Positions 39,001 to 49,763 of a stretch of DNA of 64,000 bases are shown here, in pieces (the stretch's first letter is position 1; every line of letters starts with the position of its first letter). This stretch comes from Enterobacter sp. kpr-6 (GTDB lineage Bacteria > Pseudomonadota > Gammaproteobacteria > Enterobacterales > Enterobacteriaceae), in the NCBI RefSeq assembly GCF_900116015.1, contig NZ_FOYH01000011.1, forward strand, positions 62,001 to 126,000, written 5' to 3'. The translations under genes and the position numbers were made by a program. The notes under the pieces are model-generated. The model was not told the DNA's origin, made no database searches, and saw nothing but the letters and a program-made list of their open reading frames with translations.

Positions 39001-39185
39001 GAGATACCTTTAATCCTCTTCGTCATTAATAAAAGGCCGGGGCCTGATCGAATGCAGGGGCCGGGCCATAATCGCGCGTAGTTTACCGTAGAGACGACAC
39101 TGTGACACGGAGTATCGACTCGGCGAGCGTGCGCTAAAGCATATAATTTTAACGGCTATTCTGCATTTGCTCAATCTATACGCAA

Positions 39186-39217
39186 AGAAGTTTAGATGTC
39201 CAGATGTATTGACGTCT
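39186..39217. promoter_or_regulatory. MetJ operator (tandem met boxes) at metJ / metB
   Basis: Four adjacent 8-bp sites against AGACGTCT: AGAAGTTT (weak), AGATGTCC, AGATGTAT and TGACGTCT. Tandem 8-bp spacing is the arrangement needed for cooperative MetJ binding. It lies 60 bp before the metB start. Confidence 0.88.
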
Positions 39218-39276
39218 ATTATCACAGTGCTATTCTGTTGCCTGACTTTTCATCCATTAAGCCAGGAAGCCTTCAC

Positions 39277-40437
39277 ATGACGCGTAAACAGGCCACCATC
39301 GCAGTGCGTAGCGGATTGAATGATGACGAGCAGTACGGTTGCGTTGTCCCGCCGATTCACCTTTCCAGCACCTATAACTTCACCGGATTTAACGAGCCAC
39401 GCGCCCACGACTATTCCCGTCGCGGTAACCCGACGCGTGACGTCACCCAGCGCGCGCTGGCCGAACTGGAAGGCGGAGCCGGTGCGGTACTGACCAACAC
39501 CGGCATGTCGGCGATTCACCTGGTGACCACGGTATTCCTGAAGCCTGGCGATCTGCTGGTCGCGCCGCACGACTGCTACGGCGGCAGTTACCGTCTGTTT
39601 GATAGCCTGGCAAAACGCGGCTGTTATCGCGTTTTATTTGTCGATCAGAATGATGAGCAGGCACTAAAATCGGCGCTGGCCGAAAAACCAAAACTGGTCT
39701 TAATCGAAAGTCCAAGTAATCCATTGTTGCGCGTCGTCGATATTGCGAAAATTTGTCAGCTCACCAGGGATGCGGGAGCGATAAGCGTAGTGGATAATAC
39801 GTTCCTCAGTCCGGCGTTGCAGAACCCGCTGGCACTGGGTGCGGACCTGGTGTTGCATTCATGCACTAAATATTTAAACGGTCATTCCGACGTTGTGGCG
39901 GGCGTGGTCATTGCAAAAGATCCTGAGCTTGTCACCGAACTGGCATGGTGGGCGAATAATATCGGCGTCACCGGCAGCGCCTTTGACAGCTACCTGCTGC
40001 TGCGCGGTCTGCGTACGCTGTCGCCGCGCATGGAAGTGGCGCAGCGTAACGCGCAGGCGATTGTCGATTTCCTGAAAACCCAGCCGCTGGTGAAAAAACT
40101 GTATCACCCGTCGCTGCCGGAAAATCAGGGGCATGAAATTGCGGCGCGCCAGCAAAAAGGCTTTGGCGCAATGCTCAGTTTTGAACTGGATGGCGATGAG
40201 CAAACATTACGTCGCTTCTTAAGCGGGCTGTCATTATTCACGCTGGCGGAATCTTTAGGTGGGGTTGAAAGTTTAATCTCCCACGCCGCCACCATGACGC
40301 ACGCAGGCATGGCACCGGAAGCGCGTGCTGCCGCTGGTATTTCCGAGACGCTGCTACGCATCTCTACCGGCATCGAAGATGGTGAAGATTTAATTGCCGA
40401 CCTGGAAAATGGCTTCCGGGCTGCAAACAAGGGGTAA
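39277..40437 (+). CDS. metB: Cystathionine gamma-synthase
   Basis: PLP enzyme joining O-succinylhomoserine and cysteine to cystathionine, 386 aa from ATG 39277. The upstream stretch read in-frame from 39196 passes through the met boxes and is not coding. PLP-binding Lys in LHSCTKYLNGHSDV near residue 198 and YSRRGNPTRD near residue 46 are conserved. metL begins two bases after the stop codon, so the two form one operon. Confidence 0.98.
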   Translation: MTRKQATIAVRSGLNDDEQYGCVVPPIHLSSTYNFTGFNEPRAHDYSRRGNPTRDVTQRALAELEGGAGAVLTNTGMSAIHLVTTVFLKPGDLLVAPHDCYGGSYRLFDSLAKRGCYRVLFVDQNDEQALKSALAEKPKLVLIESPSNPLLRVVDIAKICQLTRDAGAISVVDNTFLSPALQNPLALGADLVLHSCTKYLNGHSDVVAGVVIAKDPELVTELAWWANNIGVTGSAFDSYLLLRGLRTLSPRMEVAQRNAQAIVDFLKTQPLVKKLYHPSLPENQGHEIAARQQKGFGAMLSFELDGDEQTLRRFLSGLSLFTLAESLGGVESLISHAATMTHAGMAPEARAAAGISETLLRISTGIEDGEDLIADLENGFRAANKG

Positions 40438-40439
40438 AC

Positions 40440-42872
40440 ATGAGTGTGATTGCGCAGGCAGGGGCGAAGGGTCGTCAACTGCACAAGTTTGGTGGAAGTA
40501 GTCTGGCTGATGCGAAGTGTTACCTGCGTGTCGCGGGGATCATGGCGGAATATTCGCAGCCCGGCGACATGATGGTCGTTTCGGCAGCAGGCAGCACCAC
40601 TAACCAGTTGATTAGCTGGCTGAAGTTAAGCCAGACCGACAGACTCTCTGCGCATCAGGTTCAACAGGCGCTGCGACGCTATCAGAGTGAGCTTATCAGC
40701 GGTCTGCTGCCTGCTGAGCTTGCGGATACTCTGACCCGCGCGTTTATCCACGATCTCGAACGCCTTGCCGCGCTGCTCGACAGCGGGATCACCGACGCGG
40801 TTTACGCGGAAGTGGTGGGCCACGGTGAAATCTGGTCGGCGCGCCTGATGTCAGCGGTGCTCAATTTGCAGGGCATGGAGTCTGCGTGGCTTGATGCGCG
40901 TGAGTTTTTACGCGCCGAGCGCGCCGCGCAGCCGCAGGTCAACGAAGGCTTATCCTATCCGCTGTTGCAGCAACTGCTGGTGCAGCATCCGAACAAACGC
41001 ATCGTGGTCACCGGCTTTATCAGCCGCAACGATGCGGGTGAAACCGTCCTGCTGGGCCGTAACGGTTCCGACTACTCCGCCACGCAAATTGGTGCGCTGG
41101 GCGGCGTGTCGCGCGTCACCATCTGGAGCGACGTGGCCGGGGTATACAGCGCCGATCCGCGCAAAGTCAAAGACGCCTGCCTGCTGCCATTGCTGCGCCT
41201 GGATGAAGCCAGCGAACTGGCACGTCTGGCGGCTCCGGTCCTTCACGCCCGTACCTTGCAGCCGGTTTCCGGCAGCGACATCGATCTGCAACTGCGTTGT
41301 AGCTACAACCCGGAGCAGGGTTCCACGCGCATTGAGCGGGTGCTGGCCTCCGGCACGGGCGCGCGTATCGTCACCAGCCATGATGACGTCTGCCTGATCG
41401 AGTTCCAGGTACCGGCAAGCCAGGACTTTAAGCTGGCACAAAAAGATATCGACCTGATCTTAAAGCGCGCGCAACTACGTCCGCTGGCGATTGGCGTTCA
41501 CAACGATCGTAACCTGCTGCAACTTTGCTACACCTCCGAAGTGGTCGACAGCGCATTAAAACTGCTCGACGAAGCCGGGCTGCCGGGCGAGCTGCGTTTA
41601 CGTCAGGGCCTGGCGCTGGTGGCGCTGGTGGGCGCGGGCGTCTGCCGCAACCCGCTGCACAGCCACCGCTTCTGGCAGCAGCTTAAAGGTCAGCCGGTGG
41701 AGTTCATCTGGCAATCCGACGACAGCATCAGCCTGGTGGCCGTGCTGCGCGTTGGCCCGACGGAAAGCCTGATCCAGGGCCTGCACCAGTCGCTGTTCCG
41801 CGCTGAAAAACGCATCGGCCTGGTACTGTTCGGCAAAGGTAATATCGGTTCGCGCTGGCTGGAACTGTTCGCCCGGGAGCAGGCGGCGCTCTCGGCGCGT
41901 ACCGGATTTGAATTTGTGCTGGCAGGCGTGGTGGACAGCCGCCGCAGCCTGCTGAGTTACGATGGCCTCGACGCCAGCCGGGCGCTGGCATTCTTCAATG
42001 ATGAAGCGGTTGAACAGGACGAAGAGTCGCTGTTCCTGTGGATGCGTGCTCATCCATATGACGATCTGGTGGTGCTGGACGTGACCGCCAGCGCGCAGCT
42101 TGCCGACCAGTATCTCGATTTCGCCAGCCACGGTTTTCACGTCATCAGCGCCAATAAACTGGCCGGGGCGAGCAACAGCCACAAGTACCGTCAGATCCAC
42201 GACGCCTTCGAAAAAACGGGCCGTCACTGGCTGTACAACGCCACGGTAGGCGCGGGCTTGCCGGTCAACCACACCGTGCGCGACCTGATCGACAGCGGCG
42301 ACTCCATTCTGGCGATCAGCGGGATTTTCTCCGGCACGCTCTCCTGGCTGTTCCTGCAATTCGACGGCACCGTGCCGTTCACTGACCTGGTGGACCAGGC
42401 GTGGCAGCAGGGGCTGACCGAACCCGATCCACGCGTGGATTTATCGGGCAAAGACGTGATGCGCAAGCTGGTGATCCTCGCGCGTGAAGCGGGCTATGAC
42501 ATCGAACCGGATCAGGTACGCGTGGAATCGCTGGTGCCAAACGGCTGTGAAGAAGGGTCGGTGGATCACTTCTTTGAAAACGGCGACGAGCTTAACGAGC
42601 AGATGGTTCAGCGCCTCGAAGCGGCGCGGGAAATGGGTCTGGTGCTGCGCTATGTGGCGCGCTTCGATGCCAACGGCAAGGCCCGCGTCGGTGTGGAAGC
42701 GGTACGCCCGGAGCACCCGCTGGCGGCCTTGCTGCCATGCGATAACGTGTTCGCCATTGAAAGCCGCTGGTACCGCGATAACCCACTGGTGATCCGCGGG
42801 CCAGGAGCCGGCCGCGACGTGACGGCAGGGGCGATCCAGTCGGATATTAACCGTCTGGCGCAGTTGCTGTAG
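40440..42872 (+). CDS. metL: Bifunctional aspartokinase II / homoserine dehydrogenase II
   Basis: Catalyses the first and third steps from aspartate to homoserine, 810 aa as in E. coli. The kinase half (about residues 1-450) starts with HKFGGSSLADAKCY and contains GRNGSDYSATQIGAL. The dehydrogenase half (from about residue 455) starts IGLVLFGKGNIGSRWLELF and contains NKLAGASNSHKY and GIFSGTLSWLF. It is not feedback-inhibited in E. coli but repressed by methionine through MetJ. Coupled to metB. Confidence 0.98.
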   Translation: MSVIAQAGAKGRQLHKFGGSSLADAKCYLRVAGIMAEYSQPGDMMVVSAAGSTTNQLISWLKLSQTDRLSAHQVQQALRRYQSELISGLLPAELADTLTRAFIHDLERLAALLDSGITDAVYAEVVGHGEIWSARLMSAVLNLQGMESAWLDAREFLRAERAAQPQVNEGLSYPLLQQLLVQHPNKRIVVTGFISRNDAGETVLLGRNGSDYSATQIGALGGVSRVTIWSDVAGVYSADPRKVKDACLLPLLRLDEASELARLAAPVLHARTLQPVSGSDIDLQLRCSYNPEQGSTRIERVLASGTGARIVTSHDDVCLIEFQVPASQDFKLAQKDIDLILKRAQLRPLAIGVHNDRNLLQLCYTSEVVDSALKLLDEAGLPGELRLRQGLALVALVGAGVCRNPLHSHRFWQQLKGQPVEFIWQSDDSISLVAVLRVGPTESLIQGLHQSLFRAEKRIGLVLFGKGNIGSRWLELFAREQAALSARTGFEFVLAGVVDSRRSLLSYDGLDASRALAFFNDEAVEQDEESLFLWMRAHPYDDLVVLDVTASAQLADQYLDFASHGFHVISANKLAGASNSHKYRQIHDAFEKTGRHWLYNATVGAGLPVNHTVRDLIDSGDSILAISGIFSGTLSWLFLQFDGTVPFTDLVDQAWQQGLTEPDPRVDLSGKDVMRKLVILAREAGYDIEPDQVRVESLVPNGCEEGSVDHFFENGDELNEQMVQRLEAAREMGLVLRYVARFDANGKARVGVEAVRPEHPLAALLPCDNVFAIESRWYRDNPLVIRGPGAGRDVTAGAIQSDINRLAQLL

Positions 42873-42884
42873 TCGGCATTTTTA

Positions 42885-42979
42885 CCCCTCACCCCGGCCC
42901 TCTCCCCAAAGGAGAGGGAGCAAACCCAGTACGTGCTCGATCCATCCCCTCTCCCTCAGGGAGAGGATTAGGGTGAGGG
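42885..42979. repeat. Intergenic palindromic repeat block 8
   Basis: Two units in inverted arrangement between metL and the metF promoter: CCCCTCACCCCGGCCCTCTC on the left, GGATTAGGGTGAGGGT on the right. The spacer contains GTGCTCGATCCATC, again the GATCGAGC-type core. Confidence 0.9.
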
Positions 42980-43079
42980 TGATCCCATCTCCCATCCTGA
43001 ATATTTTTCATCTTCCCTGAACATTCCTCACACACATTAGTGATAATTCAGTTGACGCCCTGCGGCTTTTCCGTCATTT

Positions 43080-43111
43080 TTACATCTGGACGTCTAAACG
43101 TATAGAAGTTC
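43080..43111 (+). promoter_or_regulatory. MetJ operator upstream of metF
   Basis: Four tandem 8-bp sites: TTACATCT (weak), GGACGTCT, AAACGTAT and AGAAGTTC, compared with AGACGTCT. It lies 40 bp before the metF start. Confidence 0.85.
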
Positions 43112-43148
43112 GCACACAACAGACAACGACATGCGATTGATGAGGTAA

Positions 43149-44042
<894 letters not shown>

Positions 44043-44044
44043 TT

Positions 44045-44069
44045 AAAAAGCCGGGCATTGCTGCCCGGC
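44045..44069 (-). terminator. Terminator of the gldA-fsaB-ptsA transcript
   Basis: Read leftward: GCCGGGCA-GCAA-TGCCCGGC followed by TTTTTAATT, six bases past the gldA stop. The stem alone could also serve metF in the other direction, but there it lacks a T run. Confidence 0.88.
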
Positions 44070-44075
44070 AACCGC

Positions 44076-45179
44076 TTATTCCCACTCTTGCAGGAAACGC
44101 TGGCCGTACTGGTCCGCGACCATCAGCGCAGCGTACACCTGATCGACCGTCGCCCCGCCCGGCATATTGTGAATGGTTTCCCCTTCCGCACAGGCGGCCT
44201 GCGCCACGAGACGCATTTTGGCCGGGATATCGGTTTTAATATCCAGTTGCGCGAGCGTTAACGGCAGTCCGACGCTGTGACAGAGTGCGGCGACCGTTTC
44301 AACTTCGTCCAGCGACGCGTTTTCCAGCACCAGTTGCGTCAGCGTACCAAACGCCACTTTCTCGCCGTGATAGAAGTGGTGCGCATCCGGGATCGCGGTC
44401 AGGCCATTGTGAATGGCATGCGCCGCCGCCAGGCCGCCGCTTTCAAAGCCGACGCCACTCAGATAGGTATTCGCTTCCACCACGCGCTCAAGCGCCGCCG
44501 TGACCACGTGCTGTTCTGCGGCCAGCATCGCTTTTTCGCCCTGATCTAAAAGGGTGTTGTAGCAGAGTTCCGCCAGTGCCAGCGCAGCCTGAGTACACTG
44601 GCCGCCGGCCATCGTCGTCGCCCCGCTGCGTGCGCAGGCGCGGGCTTCAAACCAGGTCGCCAGCGCATCGCCAATCCCGGCAGCCAGCAGACGTGCTGGT
44701 GCGCGCGCCACCACGCTGGTATCCACAATCACCATGTCCGGGTTTTTCGGCAGCATCAGGTAACGGTCGAATTCGCCCGCGTCGGTATAGATCACCGACA
44801 GCGCGCTGCACGGCGCATCCGTGGACGCGATAGTCGGCGCGATCGCCACCGGCAGGTGCATAAAATGCGCCAGCGCTTTAGCGGTATCGAGCGTTTTACC
44901 GCCGCCGATGCCCAGCACGGCACCGCAATCTGCTTTTTCGGCCAGTGCACGCAGGCGGTCGATCTCATTTTGTGAACATTCGCCGCCAAAAGGCTCGATT
45001 TGAGCGGTCAGCCCGGCGTCACGCAGGCTGTTTTGTAACGTTTCCTGCGCAAAACCGAGGACAAATTTATCGCCCACCACCAGCCAGTTTTCAGCAAGAG
45101 GTTTGAGATAGTCCCCAAGGCGGCTCAGAACATCGGCACCCTGAATGTACTTACCCGGCGATTGAATAATGTGATCCAT
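44076..45179 (-). CDS. gldA: Glycerol dehydrogenase (hydroxyacetone reductase)
   Basis: NAD-linked zinc dehydrogenase, 367 aa from ATG 45179 ([18 protein letters not shown]). It interconverts glycerol with dihydroxyacetone and reduces hydroxyacetone to 1,2-propanediol. The NAD loop [14 protein letters not shown] and metal-site histidines in [13 protein letters not shown] and [13 protein letters not shown] are visible. It lies downstream of fsaB with 11 bp between them, and is the last gene of the ptsA-fsaB-gldA transcript. The pairing with an FSA aldolase suggests it disposes of the three-carbon ketone released by FsaB. Confidence 0.97.
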   Translation of the reverse strand: MDHIIQSPGKYIQGADVLSRLGDYLKPLAENWLVVGDKFVLGFAQETLQNSLRDAGLTAQIEPFGGECSQNEIDRLRALAEKADCGAVLGIGGGKTLDTAKALAHFMHLPVAIAPTIASTDAPCSALSVIYTDAGEFDRYLMLPKNPDMVIVDTSVVARAPARLLAAGIGDALATWFEARACARSGATTMAGGQCTQAALALAELCYNTLLDQGEKAMLAAEQHVVTAALERVVEANTYLSGVGFESGGLAAAHAIHNGLTAIPDAHHFYHGEKVAFGTLTQLVLENASLDEVETVAALCHSVGLPLTLAQLDIKTDIPAKMRLVAQAACAEGETIHNMPGGATVDQVYAALMVADQYGQRFLQEWE

Positions 45180-45190
45180 ATACGTCTCCT

Positions 45191-45853
45191 TCAAAGGGTT
45201 AAGTGACCAAACGCGGTTTTCCAGTCTTGTTCAAACTTCTCTATTGCCGACTCTACTGCGGGCGTACCGAGCATTTGTTGCGCTACATCTAAAGGCAGCG
45301 TGATCGCTTCACAGCCTGCCAGCAGGCAATCCAGCGCCTGGCGCGGAGTTTTGAAACTGGCTGCCAGCACCATACTCTCGGGCGCGTGAAGCTCCAGTAA
45401 GGACTGTAGTTCCTGCACCATACGAATGCCATCGCCGCCCTGGACATCCACTCGATTCACATACGGCGCGACATATTTCGCCCCGGCGAGCGCGGCGAGC
45501 AGGCCCTGCGCGGCGCTGTAAACAGCGGTGCCCAGCGTCACGATACCTTCTGTTTTTAACCGTTTGATGGCAGCCAGACCTTCCGCCGTCACCGGGACTT
45601 TCACCACGATCCCCGGCACCGCCTGATTCAGGCGCTTCGCTTCTTCCACCATGCCGTCCGCGCTGCGGCTCATTACCTGTGCAAACAGCGTCCCGTCAGG
45701 GCCGATAGCTTTTTGCAGACGCGGCAGAACCTCCCAGATGGAGACGTTACCCGCCGCCACGATGCTCGGGTTTGTGGTCACACCAGCGAGCGGAAAAATC
45801 CGCGCCAGGCGTTCAACTTCTGCCACATTGGCAGTATCCAGATAGAGTTCCAT
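45191..45853 (-). CDS. fsaB: Fructose-6-phosphate aldolase 2 (TalC-type)
   Basis: Class I aldolase of the transaldolase family, 220 aa. Lys85 in [11 protein letters not shown] is the Schiff-base residue. The small size and the FSA-type active site set it apart from housekeeping transaldolase. The family cleaves fructose 6-phosphate, and better 1-deoxy analogues, to glyceraldehyde 3-phosphate plus a ketone. It lies 3 bp after ptsA and 11 bp before gldA, so these three are almost certainly one transcript. Confidence 0.95.
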   Translation of the reverse strand: MELYLDTANVAEVERLARIFPLAGVTTNPSIVAAGNVSIWEVLPRLQKAIGPDGTLFAQVMSRSADGMVEEAKRLNQAVPGIVVKVPVTAEGLAAIKRLKTEGIVTLGTAVYSAAQGLLAALAGAKYVAPYVNRVDVQGGDGIRMVQELQSLLELHAPESMVLAASFKTPRQALDCLLAGCEAITLPLDVAQQMLGTPAVESAIEKFEQDWKTAFGHLTL

Positions 45854-45856
45854 GCG

Positions 45857-48370
45857 TTACCCCGGTTGATTAAGTTCAAGTTCGTGCCGCAACAGTTCAG
45901 CCACGGCTTCCGTGGAAGCCGCGTTAACCAGTGCGCTACGGAATTCGTCGTGCATGATGCGCCGCGCCAGCCGCGAAAAAATCCGCATATGCTGATCGCC
46001 TGCGGCGTGTTTATTGAGCGTCAGCATGATGATGAACTGCGCCTCGTCGTCACCCCAGCGTACCGGCGCAGGCAGTCGCGCCACGCTGATGGTGGATTGC
46101 TCAATATGCTCAGATTTGCTGTGCGGAATGGCGAAGCTAAAGCCCAGCCCGGTGGAGAACACCTCTTCGCGCGCCCAGAGATCGGCCTCCAGCTTGCGCG
46201 GATAACGGCAGCGCCCGGCCAGCAGCAGATTATCGGTCATGCCTTTCATGACCTCTTCTTTACTGCGCCAGTCGTTATCAAGGGAAATGCAGTCGCCGGT
46301 GATAAGCGGCGCGTCCTGCTGCGCCATACGGAATTGCGCCAGCAGGTGTTCGACTTCAAGAGACGTGCGGCAACGCATCGCCTCGTTGAGCAAACGACGG
46401 CAATCGCGGCTGTCCAGTTGCGCCAGCCGTGCTTTGGTCGCCGGAATGGACGGCGCGCTCATGCTAATTTCGTCCAGCCCCAGCCCGACCAGCAGCGGCA
46501 GCACCGAGCCTTTTGCCCCCAGTTCACCGCACAGGCCGATCCATTTGCCCTGTCGGTGCACCGCCTGCACAGCGAAATCGAGCGCGCGTAAAAACGCCGG
46601 ATTCAGGCTGTTGTAATGGCGGGTGACTTTGGCGTTATCGCGATCGACCGCCAGCAGGTATTGCGTCAGGTCATTACTGCCGATGCTAAAGAAATCAATC
46701 TCTTCGCAGCACTGGTCGATGATAAACATCACCGACGGCACCTCCAGCATGATGCCCAGCGGGATTTTTTCATCAAAGGCGATCTGCTCTTCGCGCAGCG
46801 CCTGTTTTGCGGCGGCGAGTTTTTCTTTCACCCACAGGATCTCTTCCAGCGAGGAGATCATCGGGATCATGATTTTCAGTTTGCCATGGGCGGAAGCGCG
46901 CAGGATCGCCCGTAACTGGGTAGTAAACAGCGCCGCGTACTCGGCGTAAATGCGCACCGCGCGATAGCCGAGAAACGGATTGTTTTCTGCCGGAATAGCG
47001 AGATAATCCACGGGCTTATCGCCGCCGATGTCCATGGTGCGCACAATAATGCTGCGCCCGCTGGCCGCCTGTAGCGCGTCACAAAAAATGTTATACAGCT
47101 CGTCTTCAGCGGGCGCGCTGGCGCGATCCATATAGAGCATTTCAGTGCGAAACAGCCCGATACCTTCTGCACCATTGCCGAATGCGGCGTCGGCTTCCAC
47201 GGCGTGTGCAATGTTGGCGGCAACTTCCATGCGTACATCGTCGGCGGTGCGCGCTTCCTGCGTGAACCACTGGCGCTGTTGCTGGTGTAACTGCTCTGCA
47301 ACCCAGGCTTCCTGCTGGTAATAACGCCGCACGGCGTCATCCGGGGTGACGACCAGCACGCCCGTATTGCCATCAATGCAGGCGGGCTGATTGAGCCAGG
47401 CGTCAAGCGCCTGAATATCCACGCCCACCAGCGTCGGAATGCCAAACGAGCGGGCCAGGATCACCGTGTGCGAGGTCGTTCCACCGCTTGCCAGCAGCAG
47501 GCCTTTTAACTGCGTTTTGTCCAGTTCCAGAAACTGGCTGGGCGTGAGTTCTTCACTGAGGCAAATGGTTGGCTGAGTCAGTTCGCCGGGCGTGGGGAAA
47601 CGTTGCTCGCCATAAATGTGCTGTAAAAGCTGGAAGCAGACATCCCGCACGTCCAGCGCGCGTTCCTGTAAATAGTCGCTCGCCGAGCGGGAGAACTGTT
47701 CGCAAAAGTGGGCGGCGCTTTGCACGATGGCCTGGGCGCAACTCAGGCCTTCGCTGACGCCATGCAGTAAATGCTGGCGCAGCGTGGTATCGCTGGCGAG
47801 CGAGCGATGGGCTTCCAGAATGGCGCGCATCGTGCTGTCGCTTTCCAGTAAACGCAGCGCAATACTTTTGCCAAGCCGCGCCAGGCCTGCATCAAGCGTG
47901 GCCTGCTCCTCTTCCACACTGCGCGCGGCGGGCAGGTCATCAAGCTGTTGTAAATCCAGCCCGCGCAGGCGCAGCAGTATCCCGCAAGCACTGCCGCCGC
48001 AAACAGGCTGCGCGCGGAAAAAGGTGGGGTTGAGATGGGCCAGCGAAAGGGGAAGGGGATCGCACTCTGCGGTTACGGCGGCGGGCAACGGCGCGTCGCA
48101 ATGAGGAAACTCGTTCTGTAGCCACTGGCTTAATCGCTGGTGGGCTATGTGCTCATCGTGCCCGCTGATCAGTAACTGGCAGGCGTCACCCATCAGGGTG
48201 TCCGTGCCGATTAATGCCAGGGCGCTTTTGGCGTTCCCCTTGCTGCCCGTGCGCAAATTAAGCCACTCAATGTCTGACGTGAACGTATTGCACAGCGTTT
48301 CGACATGACTCGCCGGGCGCGCATGGACACCGTTTGGCAGTTCGCAGACAAATTCCACAACCAAAGACAT
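45857..48370 (-). CDS. ptsA: Multiphosphoryl transfer protein PtsA (HPr - enzyme I - EIIA)
   Basis: Fused PTS protein, 837 aa from ATG 48370 (E. coli 833). It is a complete phosphate relay in one chain: HPr-like domain at residues 1-90 with His16 in NGVHARPAS, enzyme I domain with His301 in GGTTSHTVILARSF and the PEP-binding C-terminal barrel (LRALDFAVQAVHRQGKWIGLCGELGAKGS region), and a fructose-type EIIA domain with His750 in AIPHSKSEH. It would energise the FrwB/FrwC/FrwD permease independently of the general PTS. The 26-residue N-terminal extension of the longest reading is not conserved. It is divergent from frwC. Confidence 0.96.
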   Translation of the reverse strand: MSLVVEFVCELPNGVHARPASHVETLCNTFTSDIEWLNLRTGSKGNAKSALALIGTDTLMGDACQLLISGHDEHIAHQRLSQWLQNEFPHCDAPLPAAVTAECDPLPLSLAHLNPTFFRAQPVCGGSACGILLRLRGLDLQQLDDLPAARSVEEEQATLDAGLARLGKSIALRLLESDSTMRAILEAHRSLASDTTLRQHLLHGVSEGLSCAQAIVQSAAHFCEQFSRSASDYLQERALDVRDVCFQLLQHIYGEQRFPTPGELTQPTICLSEELTPSQFLELDKTQLKGLLLASGGTTSHTVILARSFGIPTLVGVDIQALDAWLNQPACIDGNTGVLVVTPDDAVRRYYQQEAWVAEQLHQQQRQWFTQEARTADDVRMEVAANIAHAVEADAAFGNGAEGIGLFRTEMLYMDRASAPAEDELYNIFCDALQAASGRSIIVRTMDIGGDKPVDYLAIPAENNPFLGYRAVRIYAEYAALFTTQLRAILRASAHGKLKIMIPMISSLEEILWVKEKLAAAKQALREEQIAFDEKIPLGIMLEVPSVMFIIDQCCEEIDFFSIGSNDLTQYLLAVDRDNAKVTRHYNSLNPAFLRALDFAVQAVHRQGKWIGLCGELGAKGSVLPLLVGLGLDEISMSAPSIPATKARLAQLDSRDCRRLLNEAMRCRTSLEVEHLLAQFRMAQQDAPLITGDCISLDNDWRSKEEVMKGMTDNLLLAGRCRYPRKLEADLWAREEVFSTGLGFSFAIPHSKSEHIEQSTISVARLPAPVRWGDDEAQFIIMLTLNKHAAGDQHMRIFSRLARRIMHDEFRSALVNAASTEAVAELLRHELELNQPG

Positions 48371-48672
48371 CGCTCTTCTCCTGAATCCGCGTTGAGGACT
48401 CAGCATAAAAGCCCCGGCCGTAAAACCGCTATCTGACAAATCTGCCAAAAACTGGATAAATGTAATGTAAGTCCAGAAGTGGGATATTACTCACAGGTTA
48501 CATTTCTTTGCGAGAAAGCTCGCAAAATGAAGTTATGAGGCGGATCGCATTTTCTGACTGATATTACAAAAATCCAGTAAATGGACTTTTTGTCCACTGT
48601 CTGCGCCTCCTGCGATTGCCTATTGTTGCCACACCAATCTTGTGGAAAAGGGCAAATGCCTTTGGAGCGCTT
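48371..48672. promoter_or_regulatory. Divergent ptsA / frwC control region with inverted repeats
   Basis: 302 bp, gene-free, AT-richer than the flanks. Three structures stand out: AAATGTAA at 48458-48465 facing TTACATTT at 48498-48505 (an inverted pair 40 bp apart); a perfect palindrome TTTGCGAG-AAAG-CTCGCAAA at 48507-48526; and TGGAC-TTTTT-GTCCA at 48582-48596 inside a looser CAGT/ACTG pair. These are candidate operators for the local AraC-type protein YijO or a global regulator; no consensus site for CRP, FNR or Cra was convincing. Confidence 0.55.
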
Positions 48673-49749
48673 ATGAAAGAGTTGATGCATATCCTGAAGA
48701 ACGCGCGTCAGCATTTGATGACTGGCGTATCGCACATGATCCCGTTTGTGGTGGCGGGCGGCATTCTGCTGGCGGTTTCCGTCATGCTCTACGGCAAGGG
48801 TGCGGTGCCGGATACCGCGCACGATCCCAACCTGAAAAAGCTGTTTGATATCGGCGTCGCCGGGCTGACGTTGATGGTGCCCTTTCTCGCCGCCTACATT
48901 GGCTACTCCATCGCTGAACGGGCAGCGCTGGCACCCTGTGCGATCGGTGCCTGGGTGGGCAACAGCTTTGGCGCGGGGTTCTTCGGGGCGATCATCGCCG
49001 GGCTGATTGGCGGCATCGTGGTGCACTACCTCAAAAAGCTGCCGGTGCCGAAAGTCCTGCGCTCGGTCATGCCGATCTTCATCATTCCCATTATTGGCAC
49101 CTTTATTACCGCGGGCATCATGATGTGGGGCCTGGGCGAACCGGTCGGGGCGCTGACGGCGAGCCTGACCGGATGGCTACAGGGAATGCAGCAGGGCAGC
49201 ATTATCGTTCTGGCGATCATCATGGGGCTGATGCTGGCCTTCGATATGGGCGGCCCGGTCAACAAAGTGGCTTACGCCTTCATGCTGATTTGCGTGGCGC
49301 AGGGCGTCTACAGCGTGGTGGCGATTGCCGCCGTCGGCATCTGCGTCCCGCCGCTGGGATTAGGCCTGGCAACGCTTCTGAATCGTAAAAATTTCTCCGC
49401 GGAAGAACGCGAAGCCGGGAAAGCGGCGATGGTGATGGGCTGCGTGGGCGTCACCGAAGGGGCGATTCCGTTTGCCGCCGCCGACCCGCTGCGCGTTATT
49501 CCCTCCATCATGCTGGGTTCAGCCTGCGGCGCAGTCACCGCGGCGGTCCTGGGCGCACAGTGTTACGCCGGTTGGGGCGGTTTGATTGTGCTGCCGGTAG
49601 TTGAAGGCAAAGGCGGTTATCTGGCGGCGGTGGCGGTCGGGGCGGTGGTGACGGCGCTGTGCGTCAACCTGCTTAAAAGCCTGGCGCGAAAGAAACCGCA
49701 GGCGAGCGAAAAAGAAGACGATCTGGATTTGGATTTCGAAATTAACTAA
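48673..49749 (+). CDS. frwC: PTS fructose-like EIIC component FrwC
   Basis: Membrane channel subunit of a fructose-family PTS, 358 aa from ATG 48673 with GGAG upstream. It has about ten hydrophobic segments, with the family substrate region GCVGVTEGAIPFAAADPLRVIP near residue 255 and an acidic tail DDLDLDFEIN. It lacks fused EIIA/EIIB domains, so it depends on FrwB or FrwD for phosphate. First gene of the frwC-frwB-pflD-pflC-frwD operon. Confidence 0.95.
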   Translation: MKELMHILKNARQHLMTGVSHMIPFVVAGGILLAVSVMLYGKGAVPDTAHDPNLKKLFDIGVAGLTLMVPFLAAYIGYSIAERAALAPCAIGAWVGNSFGAGFFGAIIAGLIGGIVVHYLKKLPVPKVLRSVMPIFIIPIIGTFITAGIMMWGLGEPVGALTASLTGWLQGMQQGSIIVLAIIMGLMLAFDMGGPVNKVAYAFMLICVAQGVYSVVAIAAVGICVPPLGLGLATLLNRKNFSAEEREAGKAAMVMGCVGVTEGAIPFAAADPLRVIPSIMLGSACGAVTAAVLGAQCYAGWGGLIVLPVVEGKGGYLAAVAVGAVVTALCVNLLKSLARKKPQASEKEDDLDLDFEIN

Positions 49750-49763
49750 GCGAGGGATTTTCC

